Below, one piece after another: positions 44,712-55,251 of a DNA stretch of 64,000 nt. This DNA comes from Nocardioides ginsengisegetis (GTDB lineage: Bacteria > Actinomycetota > Actinomycetes > Propionibacteriales > Nocardioidaceae), in NCBI RefSeq assembly GCF_014138045.1, contig NZ_JACGXA010000001.1:3927345-3991344 (forward strand), given 5' to 3'. Position 1 is the first letter of the stretch, and every line of letters starts with the position of its first letter. The notes under the pieces are model-generated. The model did not search any database and was not told where the DNA came from. It was given only the letters and a program-made list of their open reading frames with translations. The translations under genes and the position numbers were made by a program.

Positions 44712-46682
44712 GTGACCCACACTCGTCACCCAGACCATCCCGACCACCGCCCCGAGACTCGCGCGACCGCCGACACGGCGGGCCGGGTCGGGACGCACAC
44801 CGACGTCCTCGAGCTGCCCGCGGCCACGCGGCCGGGGGGCCCGATCCGTCGACGCGAGATCGTCGCCGTGATCGACCCCGTCTGGTCCGCACCGGACGGC
44901 GACGTCAACACCCCCGTGCGGCCCGAGCCCGCGACGGTCCGGGCCGCCGCCGAGCGGCTCACCCGCCACCTGCAGCCCGGCGAGATCGTCGCCGCGACGC
45001 CCGCGGGCAAGCTGGTCCTCCGGCTCCGCCACGAGGACCGGGCCGCCCGTCCGGTGCGGCTGCAGGAGATGGCCTACCACGCCATCGAGGTCTTCGACGT
45101 GCTCACCGACCAGCTGGACGACCGGACCGACCGGGCCGGGGTGACCGACCTCGGTGTCGGCTGGGCGCCGATCACCCGCAAGCAGGACGCCCGCTCCGCC
45201 GAGGAGCACGCGACCACGGCGGCGGCCGAGTCGACCCGCCAGCGCGACCTGCAGCCGCGCCAGCTGGGCCTGCACGTCAACCAGCGCACGCCGGTGATCA
45301 ACCGCTTCACGGTCAGCCGCCAGGTCCTCGCCGCGACGGTCGGCACCATCGTGGTGCCGTTCCTCCTGCTCGTGGCCTTCTACGCCATCGGCCTGGACAT
45401 CTCCGGCGCGGTCTACTGGGTGCTGGTCGGCGCGCTGGGCCTGACCGCCCTGACGATCTGGACCGAGTGCTCCTTCGCACTGGATCCGCCGAAGCTGCCC
45501 GACGCCACCGGTGAGCCGGCGCCCCGCGCGACGGCCGTCATCGCGGCGTACCTCCCCAACGAGGCGGACACGATCGTCGAGACCGTGCACCGCTTCCTCG
45601 ACCAGGGCTACTCCGGCGGGCTGCAGATCGTGCTCGCCTACAACACCCCCGTCCCGCTGGACGTCGAGGGCGAGCTCCGCGCGCTCGAGCTCGAGCACGA
45701 GGACCTCACCGTGCTCAAGGTCGCCGACAGCACCTCCAAGGCGCAGAACGTCAACGCCGCGCTCAGCGTGGCCGAGGGCGAGTTCGTGGGCATCTTCGAC
45801 GCCGACCACCACCCCGCGCCGGGCTCCTTCGACCGCGCCTGGCGCTGGATCGGCGACCCCGAGGACCCCGCCGACGTCGTCCAGGGGCACTGCGTGATCC
45901 GCAACGGCGCCGACTCCGCGATGGCCAAGCTCGTCGCCGTCGAGTTCGAGCAGATCTACGCCGTGGCCCACCCGGGCCGCGCCGCGGCCTTCGGGTTCGG
46001 CATCTTCGGCGGCTCCAACGGCTACTGGCGCGCCTCGGCCCTGGAGCGGATCCGCCTGCGCGGCTCCTTCCTCACCGAGGACATCGAGGCCTCCATGCGC
46101 GTGCTCGAGGCCGGCGGCCGGATCGTCAACGACCCCGGCCTGGTCAGCCACGAGCTGGCCCCCGACACCCCCAAGGCCCTCTGGAACCAGCGGATCCGCT
46201 GGGCCCAGGGCTGGTTCCAGGTCTCGATGCGGCACTTGGTCTCGACCCTGCGCTCCTCCCACCTGGGGCTGCGCCAGAAGCTCGGCGTCGTCTACCTGCT
46301 GGGCTGGCGCGAGGTCTACCCCTGGATCGCCATGTCCGCGTGGCCGCTGCTCGGCTTCCTCGCCTGGCGCGACGGCGGGATCGACATGGGCTCGCCCATG
46401 TTCCTGCTGATCTCGCTGTTCGTGACCGTCTCCGGTCCGCTCCAGACGCTCGCCGCGTGGCGCCTCGCCGCGCCGGAGATGCGCCGGCACCCGCGGTGGT
46501 TCGTCATGGCCGCGATCGCCAACCTCGTCTTCTACACCGAGGCCAAGAACCTCGTGAACCGCGTCGCCCAGCTCAAGCAGATGCGCGGTGAGCACCAGTG
46601 GGTGGTCACCCCGCGCACGGCCAGCAGCGCCGGCACCAGCGACGCCCCCGCCGACTCCACCTCCCAGGAGGTCGCAGCATGA
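44712..46682 (+). CDS. Family 2 glycosyltransferase (processive, membrane-bound)
   Basis: This 656-residue protein has a 200-residue cytosolic N-terminal extension, two membrane helices (about 205-260), a GT-A catalytic domain and about four C-terminal helices. Catalytic signatures of processive GT2 enzymes (cellulose or hyaluronan synthase type) are ATAVIAAYLPNEADTIVET, the nucleotide-sugar site FDADHHPAPG, FLTEDIEAS (TED) and NQRIRWAQGW (QxxRW). The N-terminal extension has no named fold. The product is an unknown surface polysaccharide. GTG 44712 follows GAAAGG by eight bases. The acyltransferase gene overlaps its stop. Confidence 0.9.
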   Translation: MTHTRHPDHPDHRPETRATADTAGRVGTHTDVLELPAATRPGGPIRRREIVAVIDPVWSAPDGDVNTPVRPEPATVRAAAERLTRHLQPGEIVAATPAGKLVLRLRHEDRAARPVRLQEMAYHAIEVFDVLTDQLDDRTDRAGVTDLGVGWAPITRKQDARSAEEHATTAAAESTRQRDLQPRQLGLHVNQRTPVINRFTVSRQVLAATVGTIVVPFLLLVAFYAIGLDISGAVYWVLVGALGLTALTIWTECSFALDPPKLPDATGEPAPRATAVIAAYLPNEADTIVETVHRFLDQGYSGGLQIVLAYNTPVPLDVEGELRALELEHEDLTVLKVADSTSKAQNVNAALSVAEGEFVGIFDADHHPAPGSFDRAWRWIGDPEDPADVVQGHCVIRNGADSAMAKLVAVEFEQIYAVAHPGRAAAFGFGIFGGSNGYWRASALERIRLRGSFLTEDIEASMRVLEAGGRIVNDPGLVSHELAPDTPKALWNQRIRWAQGWFQVSMRHLVSTLRSSHLGLRQKLGVVYLLGWREVYPWIAMSAWPLLGFLAWRDGGIDMGSPMFLLISLFVTVSGPLQTLAAWRLAAPEMRRHPRWFVMAAIANLVFYTEAKNLVNRVAQLKQMRGEHQWVVTPRTASSAGTSDAPADSTSQEVAA

Positions 46683-47929
46683 CGGTCACCCAGCTCCATC
46701 CCCGACGCCCGGAACCCACCGAGGCGCAGCCCGCTCCCGCACGACCGGTCTACCCCCTCGGCTGGCTGCGTGGTCTCGCGGCGCTGTTCGTGGTGTTCTT
46801 CCACGCCTACCAGAACAACCGGACCGGGCCGACGTACGTCTGGCCGTGGTCGGGCACGGCACACCAGCTGATGCTCGGCACCGACCTGTTCGTGGACATG
46901 TTCTTCGTGCTCTCCGGCCTGGTCCTGTGGCTGCCGGTCGCCCGCGCCGCCGCCGAGGGCCGCGAAGGGCGCCCTGGCCGGGTGCTGCTCTACCGCCGGC
47001 TCGCGCGGCTCGTGCCGCTCTACTTCACGATCGTGCTGATCGTGTGGGGCCTCACCAACCCCGTGTGGCCCGGCCACTGGCAGGACCTGCTGACGCACCT
47101 GACGTTCACGCACGTCTACACCGACACCTACATCTTCTGGACCGACGGACCCGCCTGGTCGCTCGCCGTCGAGTTCCACTTCTACGTGCTGATGGCCCTG
47201 GCCGTGCCGTTCGTCAACCGCGCGGTGCGCCGTACGACGTCGCGCGCCGGCCGCCTGGCGGTCGTCTCCGTGCTGCCCGTGCTGGCCGCGGTCGTCGGCC
47301 TGGGCGACCTGCTGTGGTCGATCGTGCTGACCGACCAGGATCCGACCAACTGGTCGGTGTGGTTCTCACCGCTGTCCCGCGGCGCCGACTTCGGCATCGG
47401 CATGGGTCTCGCGGTCCTCGCCGCGGCCGGCGTACGGCTCGGCCGACCGGCCCGGATCGCCGCGGTCGTCGTCGGCCTCGCTGCCACCGGCGTGCTGGTG
47501 ATGACCCGCCCGTTCGACTCCAACGCGACCGAGTGGTGGCACCCGCTCTACGCCCTCACCCTCGCCGTCGCGATGTCCGCGATCGTGCTCCACGACGGCC
47601 CGTGGCCCCGGGTCCTGGACTGGAAGCCGCTGGCCTGGGTCGGCGGGCTGGGCTACGGCGTCTATCTCCTGCACGAGCCCGTCATGCGCCTCGTCGGCTG
47701 GATGGGGCTGCTGCCCGCGGCCCGTCCGGGGGCGTGGTTCATCATCACGTTCGCGATCGTGATCGGCCCGAGCCTGGCGCTGGCCTGGCTGAGCTCGCGC
47801 ACCGTCGAGGCCGCCGGACTGCGGATGCTCAGCATGATCGACAAGGACGGCCGGCCGCGCGACTACTACGCACACCTCACGCCGGACGCCCTGGAGCAGG
47901 ACGACTCCGAGGAGCCCGCGCGGGCCTGA
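46679..47929 (+). CDS. Acyltransferase family 3 membrane protein (O-acyltransferase)
   Basis: This 416-residue protein has about ten membrane helices. The acyltransferase-3 opening YPLGWLRGLAALFVVFFHAYQN has the catalytic His in FFHAY, followed by FVDMFFVLSGLVLW and RRLARLVPLYF. Such proteins acetylate surface sugars using cytosolic acyl-CoA. Its ATG overlaps the glycosyltransferase stop as ATGA, so it probably modifies that polysaccharide. Confidence 0.93.
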   Translation: MTVTQLHPRRPEPTEAQPAPARPVYPLGWLRGLAALFVVFFHAYQNNRTGPTYVWPWSGTAHQLMLGTDLFVDMFFVLSGLVLWLPVARAAAEGREGRPGRVLLYRRLARLVPLYFTIVLIVWGLTNPVWPGHWQDLLTHLTFTHVYTDTYIFWTDGPAWSLAVEFHFYVLMALAVPFVNRAVRRTTSRAGRLAVVSVLPVLAAVVGLGDLLWSIVLTDQDPTNWSVWFSPLSRGADFGIGMGLAVLAAAGVRLGRPARIAAVVVGLAATGVLVMTRPFDSNATEWWHPLYALTLAVAMSAIVLHDGPWPRVLDWKPLAWVGGLGYGVYLLHEPVMRLVGWMGLLPAARPGAWFIITFAIVIGPSLALAWLSSRTVEAAGLRMLSMIDKDGRPRDYYAHLTPDALEQDDSEEPARA

Positions 47930-47952
47930 CCGCCCCGTGGTCGGCAGGTCGG

Positions 47953-48477
47953 TCAGCCCTGCTCGACCTCGATCGGGTCGTCGGTCCCGTCGGAGACGTC
48001 TCCGGCCCCGGTGACGGTGACGACGTCGACGGTGAAGTCGCCGGCGTCGTCGCCGAAGCAGGACTGCGGGACCCGCACGTGAACCTGGCCGTTGCGGCCG
48101 GAGGAGACCGCGGCCTTGATGCCGGCGCAGTCGACGGCCGTGGCCTCGGTCGCGTCGGCGGCCGTGGTCTCGAGGGTCGCGCCGACCTTCTTGCCCTGAC
48201 CGCTGTCGACCGTGCGGACGACGTACGTCGCCGCGCCCTCGGTCGCCGGGGTCAGCGTGGCCACGACGTGGGTCCGCTCGGCCGAGGCCTTGTGCAGCTT
48301 CACCCGGACGGTGAAGGTCTTGTCGCCGTTGGTCAGCGTGACGCGGGTGATGTCCGCGGTCGCGGGCGCATCACCCGCGGCGTCCGTGGCGGACTTCTGG
48401 CCGGCGAACGCGCCGCCGGCGGTGAGGACCAGGGCGGCGGTCACGGCGGGGACGAGGAGATGACGGGGCTTGATCAC
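47953..48477 (-). CDS. Secreted protein of unknown function
   Basis: This 174-residue protein has a signal peptide, VIKPRHLLVPAVTAALVLTAGGAFAGQ, cut near residue 27. The mature part is beta-rich (TLTNGDKTFTVRVKLHK, VHVRVPQSCFGDDAGDFTVDVVTV), with Cys in AVDCAGIK and QSCFGDD that may form a disulfide. I do not recognise a family; it resembles small exported beta-sandwich proteins of actinobacteria. The GTG at 48477 has GGTAGG about 10 bases upstream. It converges on the acyltransferase gene. Confidence 0.75.
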   Translation of the reverse strand: MIKPRHLLVPAVTAALVLTAGGAFAGQKSATDAAGDAPATADITRVTLTNGDKTFTVRVKLHKASAERTHVVATLTPATEGAATYVVRTVDSGQGKKVGATLETTAADATEATAVDCAGIKAAVSSGRNGQVHVRVPQSCFGDDAGDFTVDVVTVTGAGDVSDGTDDPIEVEQG

Positions 48478-48548
48478 GGGGGGCCTACCTTCCGAGTGGT
48501 GGTGCCGGAGTCATCGGCAGCGGCGGCCCGGACCTGAGCGGCCCCGCC

Positions 48549-50633
<2,085 letters not shown>

Positions 50634-50701
50634 GCCGCCTGTCTACCAGCGCGTCCCGACAGGCGGCGTACCGCATCCACAGGGGGTCCGCAGGATCGAC
50701 C

Positions 50702-51232
50702 TCAGGCCGCCGGGCCCTTGCTGCGTACGTCGGCGACGGCCCCCATCGCGTCGCGGAGCTCGGCGAGCCAGTCCTCCTCGTGCTGCCCGACGAGCCGGAC
50801 GCACCAGGCCAGCGCCTCGGAGCGTGACCGCGCCACGCCGGCGTCGACGAGGGTGTCGAGGACCAGCCGCTGGGGCTGGCGCAGGCGGGTCATGACGGGG
50901 GCCGCGACGTGCGTCCAGAGCTCGGCGTGGTCGCCGACGTGGACGCCCCACGAGACCTTGCGCTCGAAGCGGTGCTCGGCCTCACGGGCGATGGCGATGC
51001 GGGCGTCGCGGGTCTCCTCGCGGAACGCCTTGGCGCGGCCGGCGCGGGCCTCGGCGCGCTCGGCGTCGGAGGCGTCCGCAGAGAGCTCGACGTCGGGGAC
51101 GGCGAGCAGGACCGTGATCTCCTCACGGTCGACGGTGACCTCGGCGGGGCCCTCGGACCCGGCCGACCAGTCGGCGGGGAGGCGGCCGGTGAACCAGCCG
51201 CGGACCCGCTCCAGGGATTCGTTCGTAATCAT
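50702..51232 (-). CDS. Unknown protein with ribbon-helix-helix-like C-terminus
   Basis: In this 176-residue protein the central part (about 30-110) is mixed alpha/beta with DAERAEARAGRAKAFREETRD. The end resembles an RHH unit (RQPQRLVLDTLVDAGVARSR, then SEALAWCVRLVGQ), the style of an arc-type DNA binder. Upstream lies the perfect palindrome GTAATCAAGATTAC, which overlaps a -10 box (TAATCT) seven bases before ATG 51232, so autoregulation is likely if the RHH call is right. No partner toxin gene is visible. Confidence 0.65.
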   Translation of the reverse strand: MITNESLERVRGWFTGRLPADWSAGSEGPAEVTVDREEITVLLAVPDVELSADASDAERAEARAGRAKAFREETRDARIAIAREAEHRFERKVSWGVHVGDHAELWTHVAAPVMTRLRQPQRLVLDTLVDAGVARSRSEALAWCVRLVGQHEEDWLAELRDAMGAVADVRSKGPAA

Positions 51233-51246
51233 GTAATCAAGATTAC
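51233..51246 (-). promoter_or_regulatory. Palindromic operator and leaderless promoter of the RHH-like gene
   Basis: GTAATCAAGATTAC is a perfect 6-2-6 palindrome directly beside the ATG at 51232. The reverse strand reads TAATCT then seven bases to ATG, so operator and -10 box coincide. A third GTAATC lies at 51225-51230 inside the first codons. The A+T content contrasts sharply with the surroundings. Confidence 0.7.
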
Positions 51247-51275
51247 GACCCCGTGCAAGGAGTGGCGACCGCCGA

Positions 51276-51333
51276 ACACACCGAACCCCTCGGATCCAGC
51301 CCGGGAAGGGCGGATCCGAGGGGTTCGGTGTGT
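51276..51333 (-). terminator. Strong hairpin terminator after the M13 peptidase gene
   Basis: ACACACCGAACCCCTCGGAT plus CC at 51276-51297 pairs perfectly over 22 bases with 51312-51333, leaving a 14-base loop. It lies about 15 bases beyond the peptidase stop on the minus strand. The length of the stem is exceptional for a terminator in this window. Confidence 0.85.
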
Positions 51334-51348
51334 CGTTCGGTCAGCGGC

Positions 51349-53292
51349 TCACCAGATGCGGACGCGCTGGTCCGGGTCGAGCCAGAGCCCGTCACCCTCG
51401 GCGGTCTCGAAGACCTCGTGGAACTCCGCCAGGTTGCGCACGATGTTGGCGCGGAACTCCGGCGGGCTGTGCGGGTCGATGGTGAGGTACTGCAGCTCCT
51501 GCTCCTTGCGGCGCTTGGTCCGCCAGCAGTAGGCCCAGTTCATGAAGAGCTTCTGGCGGTCCTCGACCGAGGCCGAGCCCCCCTGCGCGATGAGGTACGC
51601 CGTGTGGCCGATCGTCAGGCCTCCGAGGTCGCCGATGTTCTCACCGACGGTCAGCGCGCCGTTGACGTGCTCGCCGGGCAGCGCGCGCGGCTCGAAGGCG
51701 TCGTACTGCGCGATCAGGGCCTTGGACTTCACCTCGAAGGCCGCCTTGTCGTCGGCGGTCCACCAGTCGTTGAGGTTGCCCGCGCCGTCGTACTGCGCGC
51801 CCTGGTCGTCGAAGCCGTGGCCGATCTCGTGCCCGATCACGGCGCCGATGCCGCCGTAGTTCTCGGCCTGCTCGGCCTCGGGGTCGAAGAACGGCTTCTG
51901 CAGGATGCCGGCGGGGAAGCAGATCTCGTTGGTGCCGGGGTTGTAGTAGGCGTTGACCGTCTGCGGCAGCATGAACCACTCGTCGCGGTCGACCGGCCCG
52001 CCGATCTTGGCCAGCTCGCGGTCGGTCTCGAAGCCGGACGCCGCCGCCACGTTGCCGAGCAGGTCGTCCGAGGAGACCTGCAGCGCGGAGTAGTCGCGGA
52101 ACGTGTCGGGGTAGGCGATCTTGGGCCGGAAGGTCGCGAGCTTCTCGTAGGCCCGCTCCTTCGTCTCGTCGGTCATCCAGTCCAGCTGGGAGATCGACTG
52201 GCGGTAGGCGGCGAGCAGGTTGGCGACCAGGTCGTCCATCAGCGCCTTGGAGGTCGGCGGGAAGTGCCGCTCGACGTACTGCTTGCCGACCGCCTCGCCG
52301 ATGGCGCCCTCGACGAGCGAGACGCCGCGCTTCCAGCGGGCCCGCAGCTCGGGGGTGCCGTTGAGGGTGCGGCCGTAGAAGTCGAAGTTGGTCTCGACGA
52401 AGTCGTCGGTGAGGTACGGCGCCGCCGAGCGCAGCACGTGGACGACCATCCAGGCCTTCCAGTCCTCGATCGGGACCTCGTCGAGCACCGTCGAGAGGTG
52501 CGCGAAGTAGGACGGCTGCCGCACGCACGACTCGGCCGCCGTCTGCTCGTTGCCGCCGAGGTTGCGGATGTAGGCGTCCCAGTCGAAGGACGGGCACAGC
52601 TCCTTGAGCTCGGCCATCGTCGTGAGGTTGTAGGTCTTCTGGACGTCTCGGGTCTCCGCGCGCTCCCAGTGGCCGGCCGCCAGCTTGGTGTCGATCGCCA
52701 GGACGGTCGCGGCGGCGCCGGCCGGGTCGGCGTGCTCGGCGAGGCCGAGGAGCCGGGTCAGGTAGGCGACGTACTTCTCCCGGACCTCGGCGAACTTGTC
52801 GTCGCGGTAGTAGGACTCGTCCGGCAGCCCGAGGCCGCCCTGCACGAGGTGGAAGAGGTAGCGGTCGGAGTCCTTGTTGTCGGTGGCGATGTAGCTGCCG
52901 AAGAGGCCGTGCCCGCCGATCCGCTCGAACTCGCCGAGGAACGCCGCCAGGTCGCGGGTGTCGCGCAGGGCGGCGACCGCGTCGATCAGCGGCCGCACGG
53001 GCCGCAGACCGCGGTGGTTGATGGTCTCGGTGTCCATGAACGACGCGTAGAGGTCGTGGATCTTGCGCGCCTCGTCGTCCAGCGACGCCGGATCGGCGGA
53101 CGCGATGTCCTCGATGATCCGGCGGACCTGCTCCTCGGCCACGTCGGCCAGCTGGACGAAGGGTCCCCAGCTCGAGCGGTCCGAGGGGATCTCGGTCTCG
53201 TCGAGCCACCGCCCGTTCACGTGTCCGAAGAGGTCGTCCTGGGGACGGATGTCGGGGTTCATGCCCGGTCGGGCGTCATCCAGCATGCTCAC
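51349..53292 (-). CDS. M13 family metallopeptidase (neprilysin/PepO type)
   Basis: This 647-residue zinc endopeptidase has the HExxH helix VIGHEIGHGFDDQG (residues about 505-518), the third ligand in GENIGDLGGL and the substrate-binding NAYYNPGTNEICFPAGIL. The C-terminus RVRIW is the usual family end, which is needed for packing around zinc. No signal peptide is present, so the protein should be intracellular, unlike many family members. TACGGT lies seven bases before GTG 53292; ATG 53286 is an alternative. Confidence 0.95.
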   Translation of the reverse strand: MSMLDDARPGMNPDIRPQDDLFGHVNGRWLDETEIPSDRSSWGPFVQLADVAEEQVRRIIEDIASADPASLDDEARKIHDLYASFMDTETINHRGLRPVRPLIDAVAALRDTRDLAAFLGEFERIGGHGLFGSYIATDNKDSDRYLFHLVQGGLGLPDESYYRDDKFAEVREKYVAYLTRLLGLAEHADPAGAAATVLAIDTKLAAGHWERAETRDVQKTYNLTTMAELKELCPSFDWDAYIRNLGGNEQTAAESCVRQPSYFAHLSTVLDEVPIEDWKAWMVVHVLRSAAPYLTDDFVETNFDFYGRTLNGTPELRARWKRGVSLVEGAIGEAVGKQYVERHFPPTSKALMDDLVANLLAAYRQSISQLDWMTDETKERAYEKLATFRPKIAYPDTFRDYSALQVSSDDLLGNVAAASGFETDRELAKIGGPVDRDEWFMLPQTVNAYYNPGTNEICFPAGILQKPFFDPEAEQAENYGGIGAVIGHEIGHGFDDQGAQYDGAGNLNDWWTADDKAAFEVKSKALIAQYDAFEPRALPGEHVNGALTVGENIGDLGGLTIGHTAYLIAQGGSASVEDRQKLFMNWAYCWRTKRRKEQELQYLTIDPHSPPEFRANIVRNLAEFHEVFETAEGDGLWLDPDQRVRIW

Positions 53293-53314
53293 GGGACCGA
53301 CCGTAACCGATCGG

Positions 53315-54280
53315 TCAGTCGCGCACCCGGACGACCGACTTGCCGAGGGTGCGGCGTTCGTCCATGTCGACCAGCGCCTGTCCGAAGTCCTCGAGCGCGT
53401 ACGTCGCCCCGATCGGCGGCTTGATGACGCCCGACTCCATCATCGGCAGGATCTCGGCCCACTGCTCGTGCATGTAGCCCGGCCGCATCATCGCGTAGGC
53501 GCCCCAGCCGACGCCGCGGACGTCGATGTTGTTGAGGAGGAGCCGGTTGACCTTGACCTCGGGGATGCCCTGGCCGGACGCGAAGCCGACGACCAGCAGC
53601 CGCCCCTGCGCCCCGAGCACCCGCAGCGAGTCGGTGAAGGCGTCGCCGCCGACCACGTCGAGGACGATGTCGACGCCCCGGCCCCCGGTCAGCTCCATGA
53701 CCTTGTCCTTGAAGTCGTCGAGCAGCACCGCCTCGTCGGCGCCGGCGTCGAGGGCGACCTTGGCCTTCTCCTCGGTCGAGACGACCGCGATCGTGCGGGC
53801 GCCGTAGCCCTTCGCGACCTGGATGGTCGCGGTGCCGACGCCACCGGCCGCGCCGTGCACGAGCACGGTCTCGCCGGCCTTCACGTCGCCGCGCTCGGCC
53901 AGCGCGAACTGCGCGGTCAGGTAGTTCATGGGCAGCGCAGCCCCCTCGTCGAGGCTGATCGAGTCCGGCAGTGCGAACGTCGAGACCGCCGGGTTGCTGA
54001 CCAGCTCACCGGCAGCGCCGTACGGCGCCACCCCGGCGACCCGCGTCCCCGGAGCGAGCCCGCCGCCGGACACCACGACCCCCGCGAAGTCCACGCCGAG
54101 GGTGAAGGGCGGCTCGGGCTTGAGCTGGTACTGCCCCTTGCTCAGCAGCAGGTCGGGGAAGGAGATGCCGACGCGGTGCACCTCGACGAGCACGTCGTCG
54201 GGGCCGGGCGTCGGCTCGGCGACGTCGCGGATCTCGAGATCGCTGGGACCGGTGGGCGTGATGACCTGGACGGCGCGCAT
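53315..54280 (-). CDS. NADPH:quinone oxidoreductase family protein (zinc-independent MDR)
   Basis: This 321-residue protein has MDR architecture with FTLGVDFAGVVVSGG in the GroES-like half and VLVHGAAGGVGTATIQVAKG in the Rossmann half (residues about 140-160). The catalytic-zinc ligands are absent, so it fits the quinone/enoyl reductase subgroup. It is only a distant paralogue of the enzyme at 3021-3998. TAGCGT seven bases before ATG 54280 fixes the start. The electron acceptor is not known. Confidence 0.92.
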   Translation of the reverse strand: MRAVQVITPTGPSDLEIRDVAEPTPGPDDVLVEVHRVGISFPDLLLSKGQYQLKPEPPFTLGVDFAGVVVSGGGLAPGTRVAGVAPYGAAGELVSNPAVSTFALPDSISLDEGAALPMNYLTAQFALAERGDVKAGETVLVHGAAGGVGTATIQVAKGYGARTIAVVSTEEKAKVALDAGADEAVLLDDFKDKVMELTGGRGVDIVLDVVGGDAFTDSLRVLGAQGRLLVVGFASGQGIPEVKVNRLLLNNIDVRGVGWGAYAMMRPGYMHEQWAEILPMMESGVIKPPIGATYALEDFGQALVDMDERRTLGKSVVRVRD

Positions 54281-54354
54281 GCCCGGCACGCTACCGACCG
54301 GGGCCCGCTCGCCGACCGGCCCATCCGATCCGCGAGCGGCTCCGAACGGGCTAC

Positions 54355-55236
54355 GTGAGGATCGACGACGCCGTCCGGGCCGGGCTCATGCACGCACTCG
54401 CCCGCTTCACCGTCCGCTATGGCGACGAGCTCCGCTTCGCCGGCGAGGACCTGCCGAAGCCGGAGAAGGTCCGCGTGCCCACGCGCTACGGCCACGTGCC
54501 GGTCCACCTCTACCGCCCGGTCCGCGCGGCCCGGCGCGCCCTCGGCGCCTACGTGCACTTCCACGGCGGCGCCTTCCTGATGCGCTACCCACAGATGGAC
54601 GACTTCTGGTGCCGGTACGTCGCCTCCCGGGCGGGCGTCGTGGTCGCCAACGTCGACTTCCGCGCCGGCCCCTACGTGCGGTACCCCGTCGCCCAGCACG
54701 AGGCCCACGACGCCGCCGCCCACCTCGCCACCCGCGGCAGTGACCACGGCATCGACGGGACCCGCGTCGCCGTCGGCGGCCTCTCGTCCGGCGGGGCGCT
54801 GGCCGCCGCCACCTGTCTGCAGGCGCGCGACCGCGGCTCCTTCGCCCCGGTCCTCCAGGTGCTCGGCGTCCCGGCCCTCGACATGGCCACCGCCGTCGAC
54901 ACCGGGGCGCCCGGGATGATCTCGCCCGCCCTGCGCAGGCTCGTGCGCCGGGTCTACTTCCCCGACCCCGCGACCCGTGCGGACCCCTACGCCTCGCCGC
55001 TGCTGACCGACACCGTGCGGGGGCTGCCGCCCGCGGTCGTCCTCACCGCTGAGCGGGACACCCTGCGTCCCGACGGCGACAAGTACGCCGCCCGGCTGCG
55101 CAACGCCGGGATCGAGGTCGTCTCCGACATGACGCCGGGTGCCGACCACTACTTCCTCTCGCACGACCTCGACCGGGCGCGACGGACCATGGAGATGGTC
55201 GCCGGACAGATCAGGCGTCGTACGTCGCCCGCCTGA
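54355..55236 (+). CDS. Alpha/beta hydrolase, hormone-sensitive-lipase-type esterase
   Basis: This 293-residue esterase of the HSL (family IV) branch has the oxyanion motif HFHGGAFLMR near residues 68-77, a Ser nucleophile in VAVGGLSSGGALAAA around 142, Asp in LTAERDTLRPD near 238 and His in GADHYFLSHD near 265. It hydrolyses short or medium esters; the natural substrate is unknown. The start is GTG 54355, in a region with no strong ribosome site. It converges on the M15 peptidase gene. Confidence 0.9.
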   Translation: MRIDDAVRAGLMHALARFTVRYGDELRFAGEDLPKPEKVRVPTRYGHVPVHLYRPVRAARRALGAYVHFHGGAFLMRYPQMDDFWCRYVASRAGVVVANVDFRAGPYVRYPVAQHEAHDAAAHLATRGSDHGIDGTRVAVGGLSSGGALAAATCLQARDRGSFAPVLQVLGVPALDMATAVDTGAPGMISPALRRLVRRVYFPDPATRADPYASPLLTDTVRGLPPAVVLTAERDTLRPDGDKYAARLRNAGIEVVSDMTPGADHYFLSHDLDRARRTMEMVAGQIRRRTSPA

Positions 55237-55251
55237 GACTCACGCGTGGAT

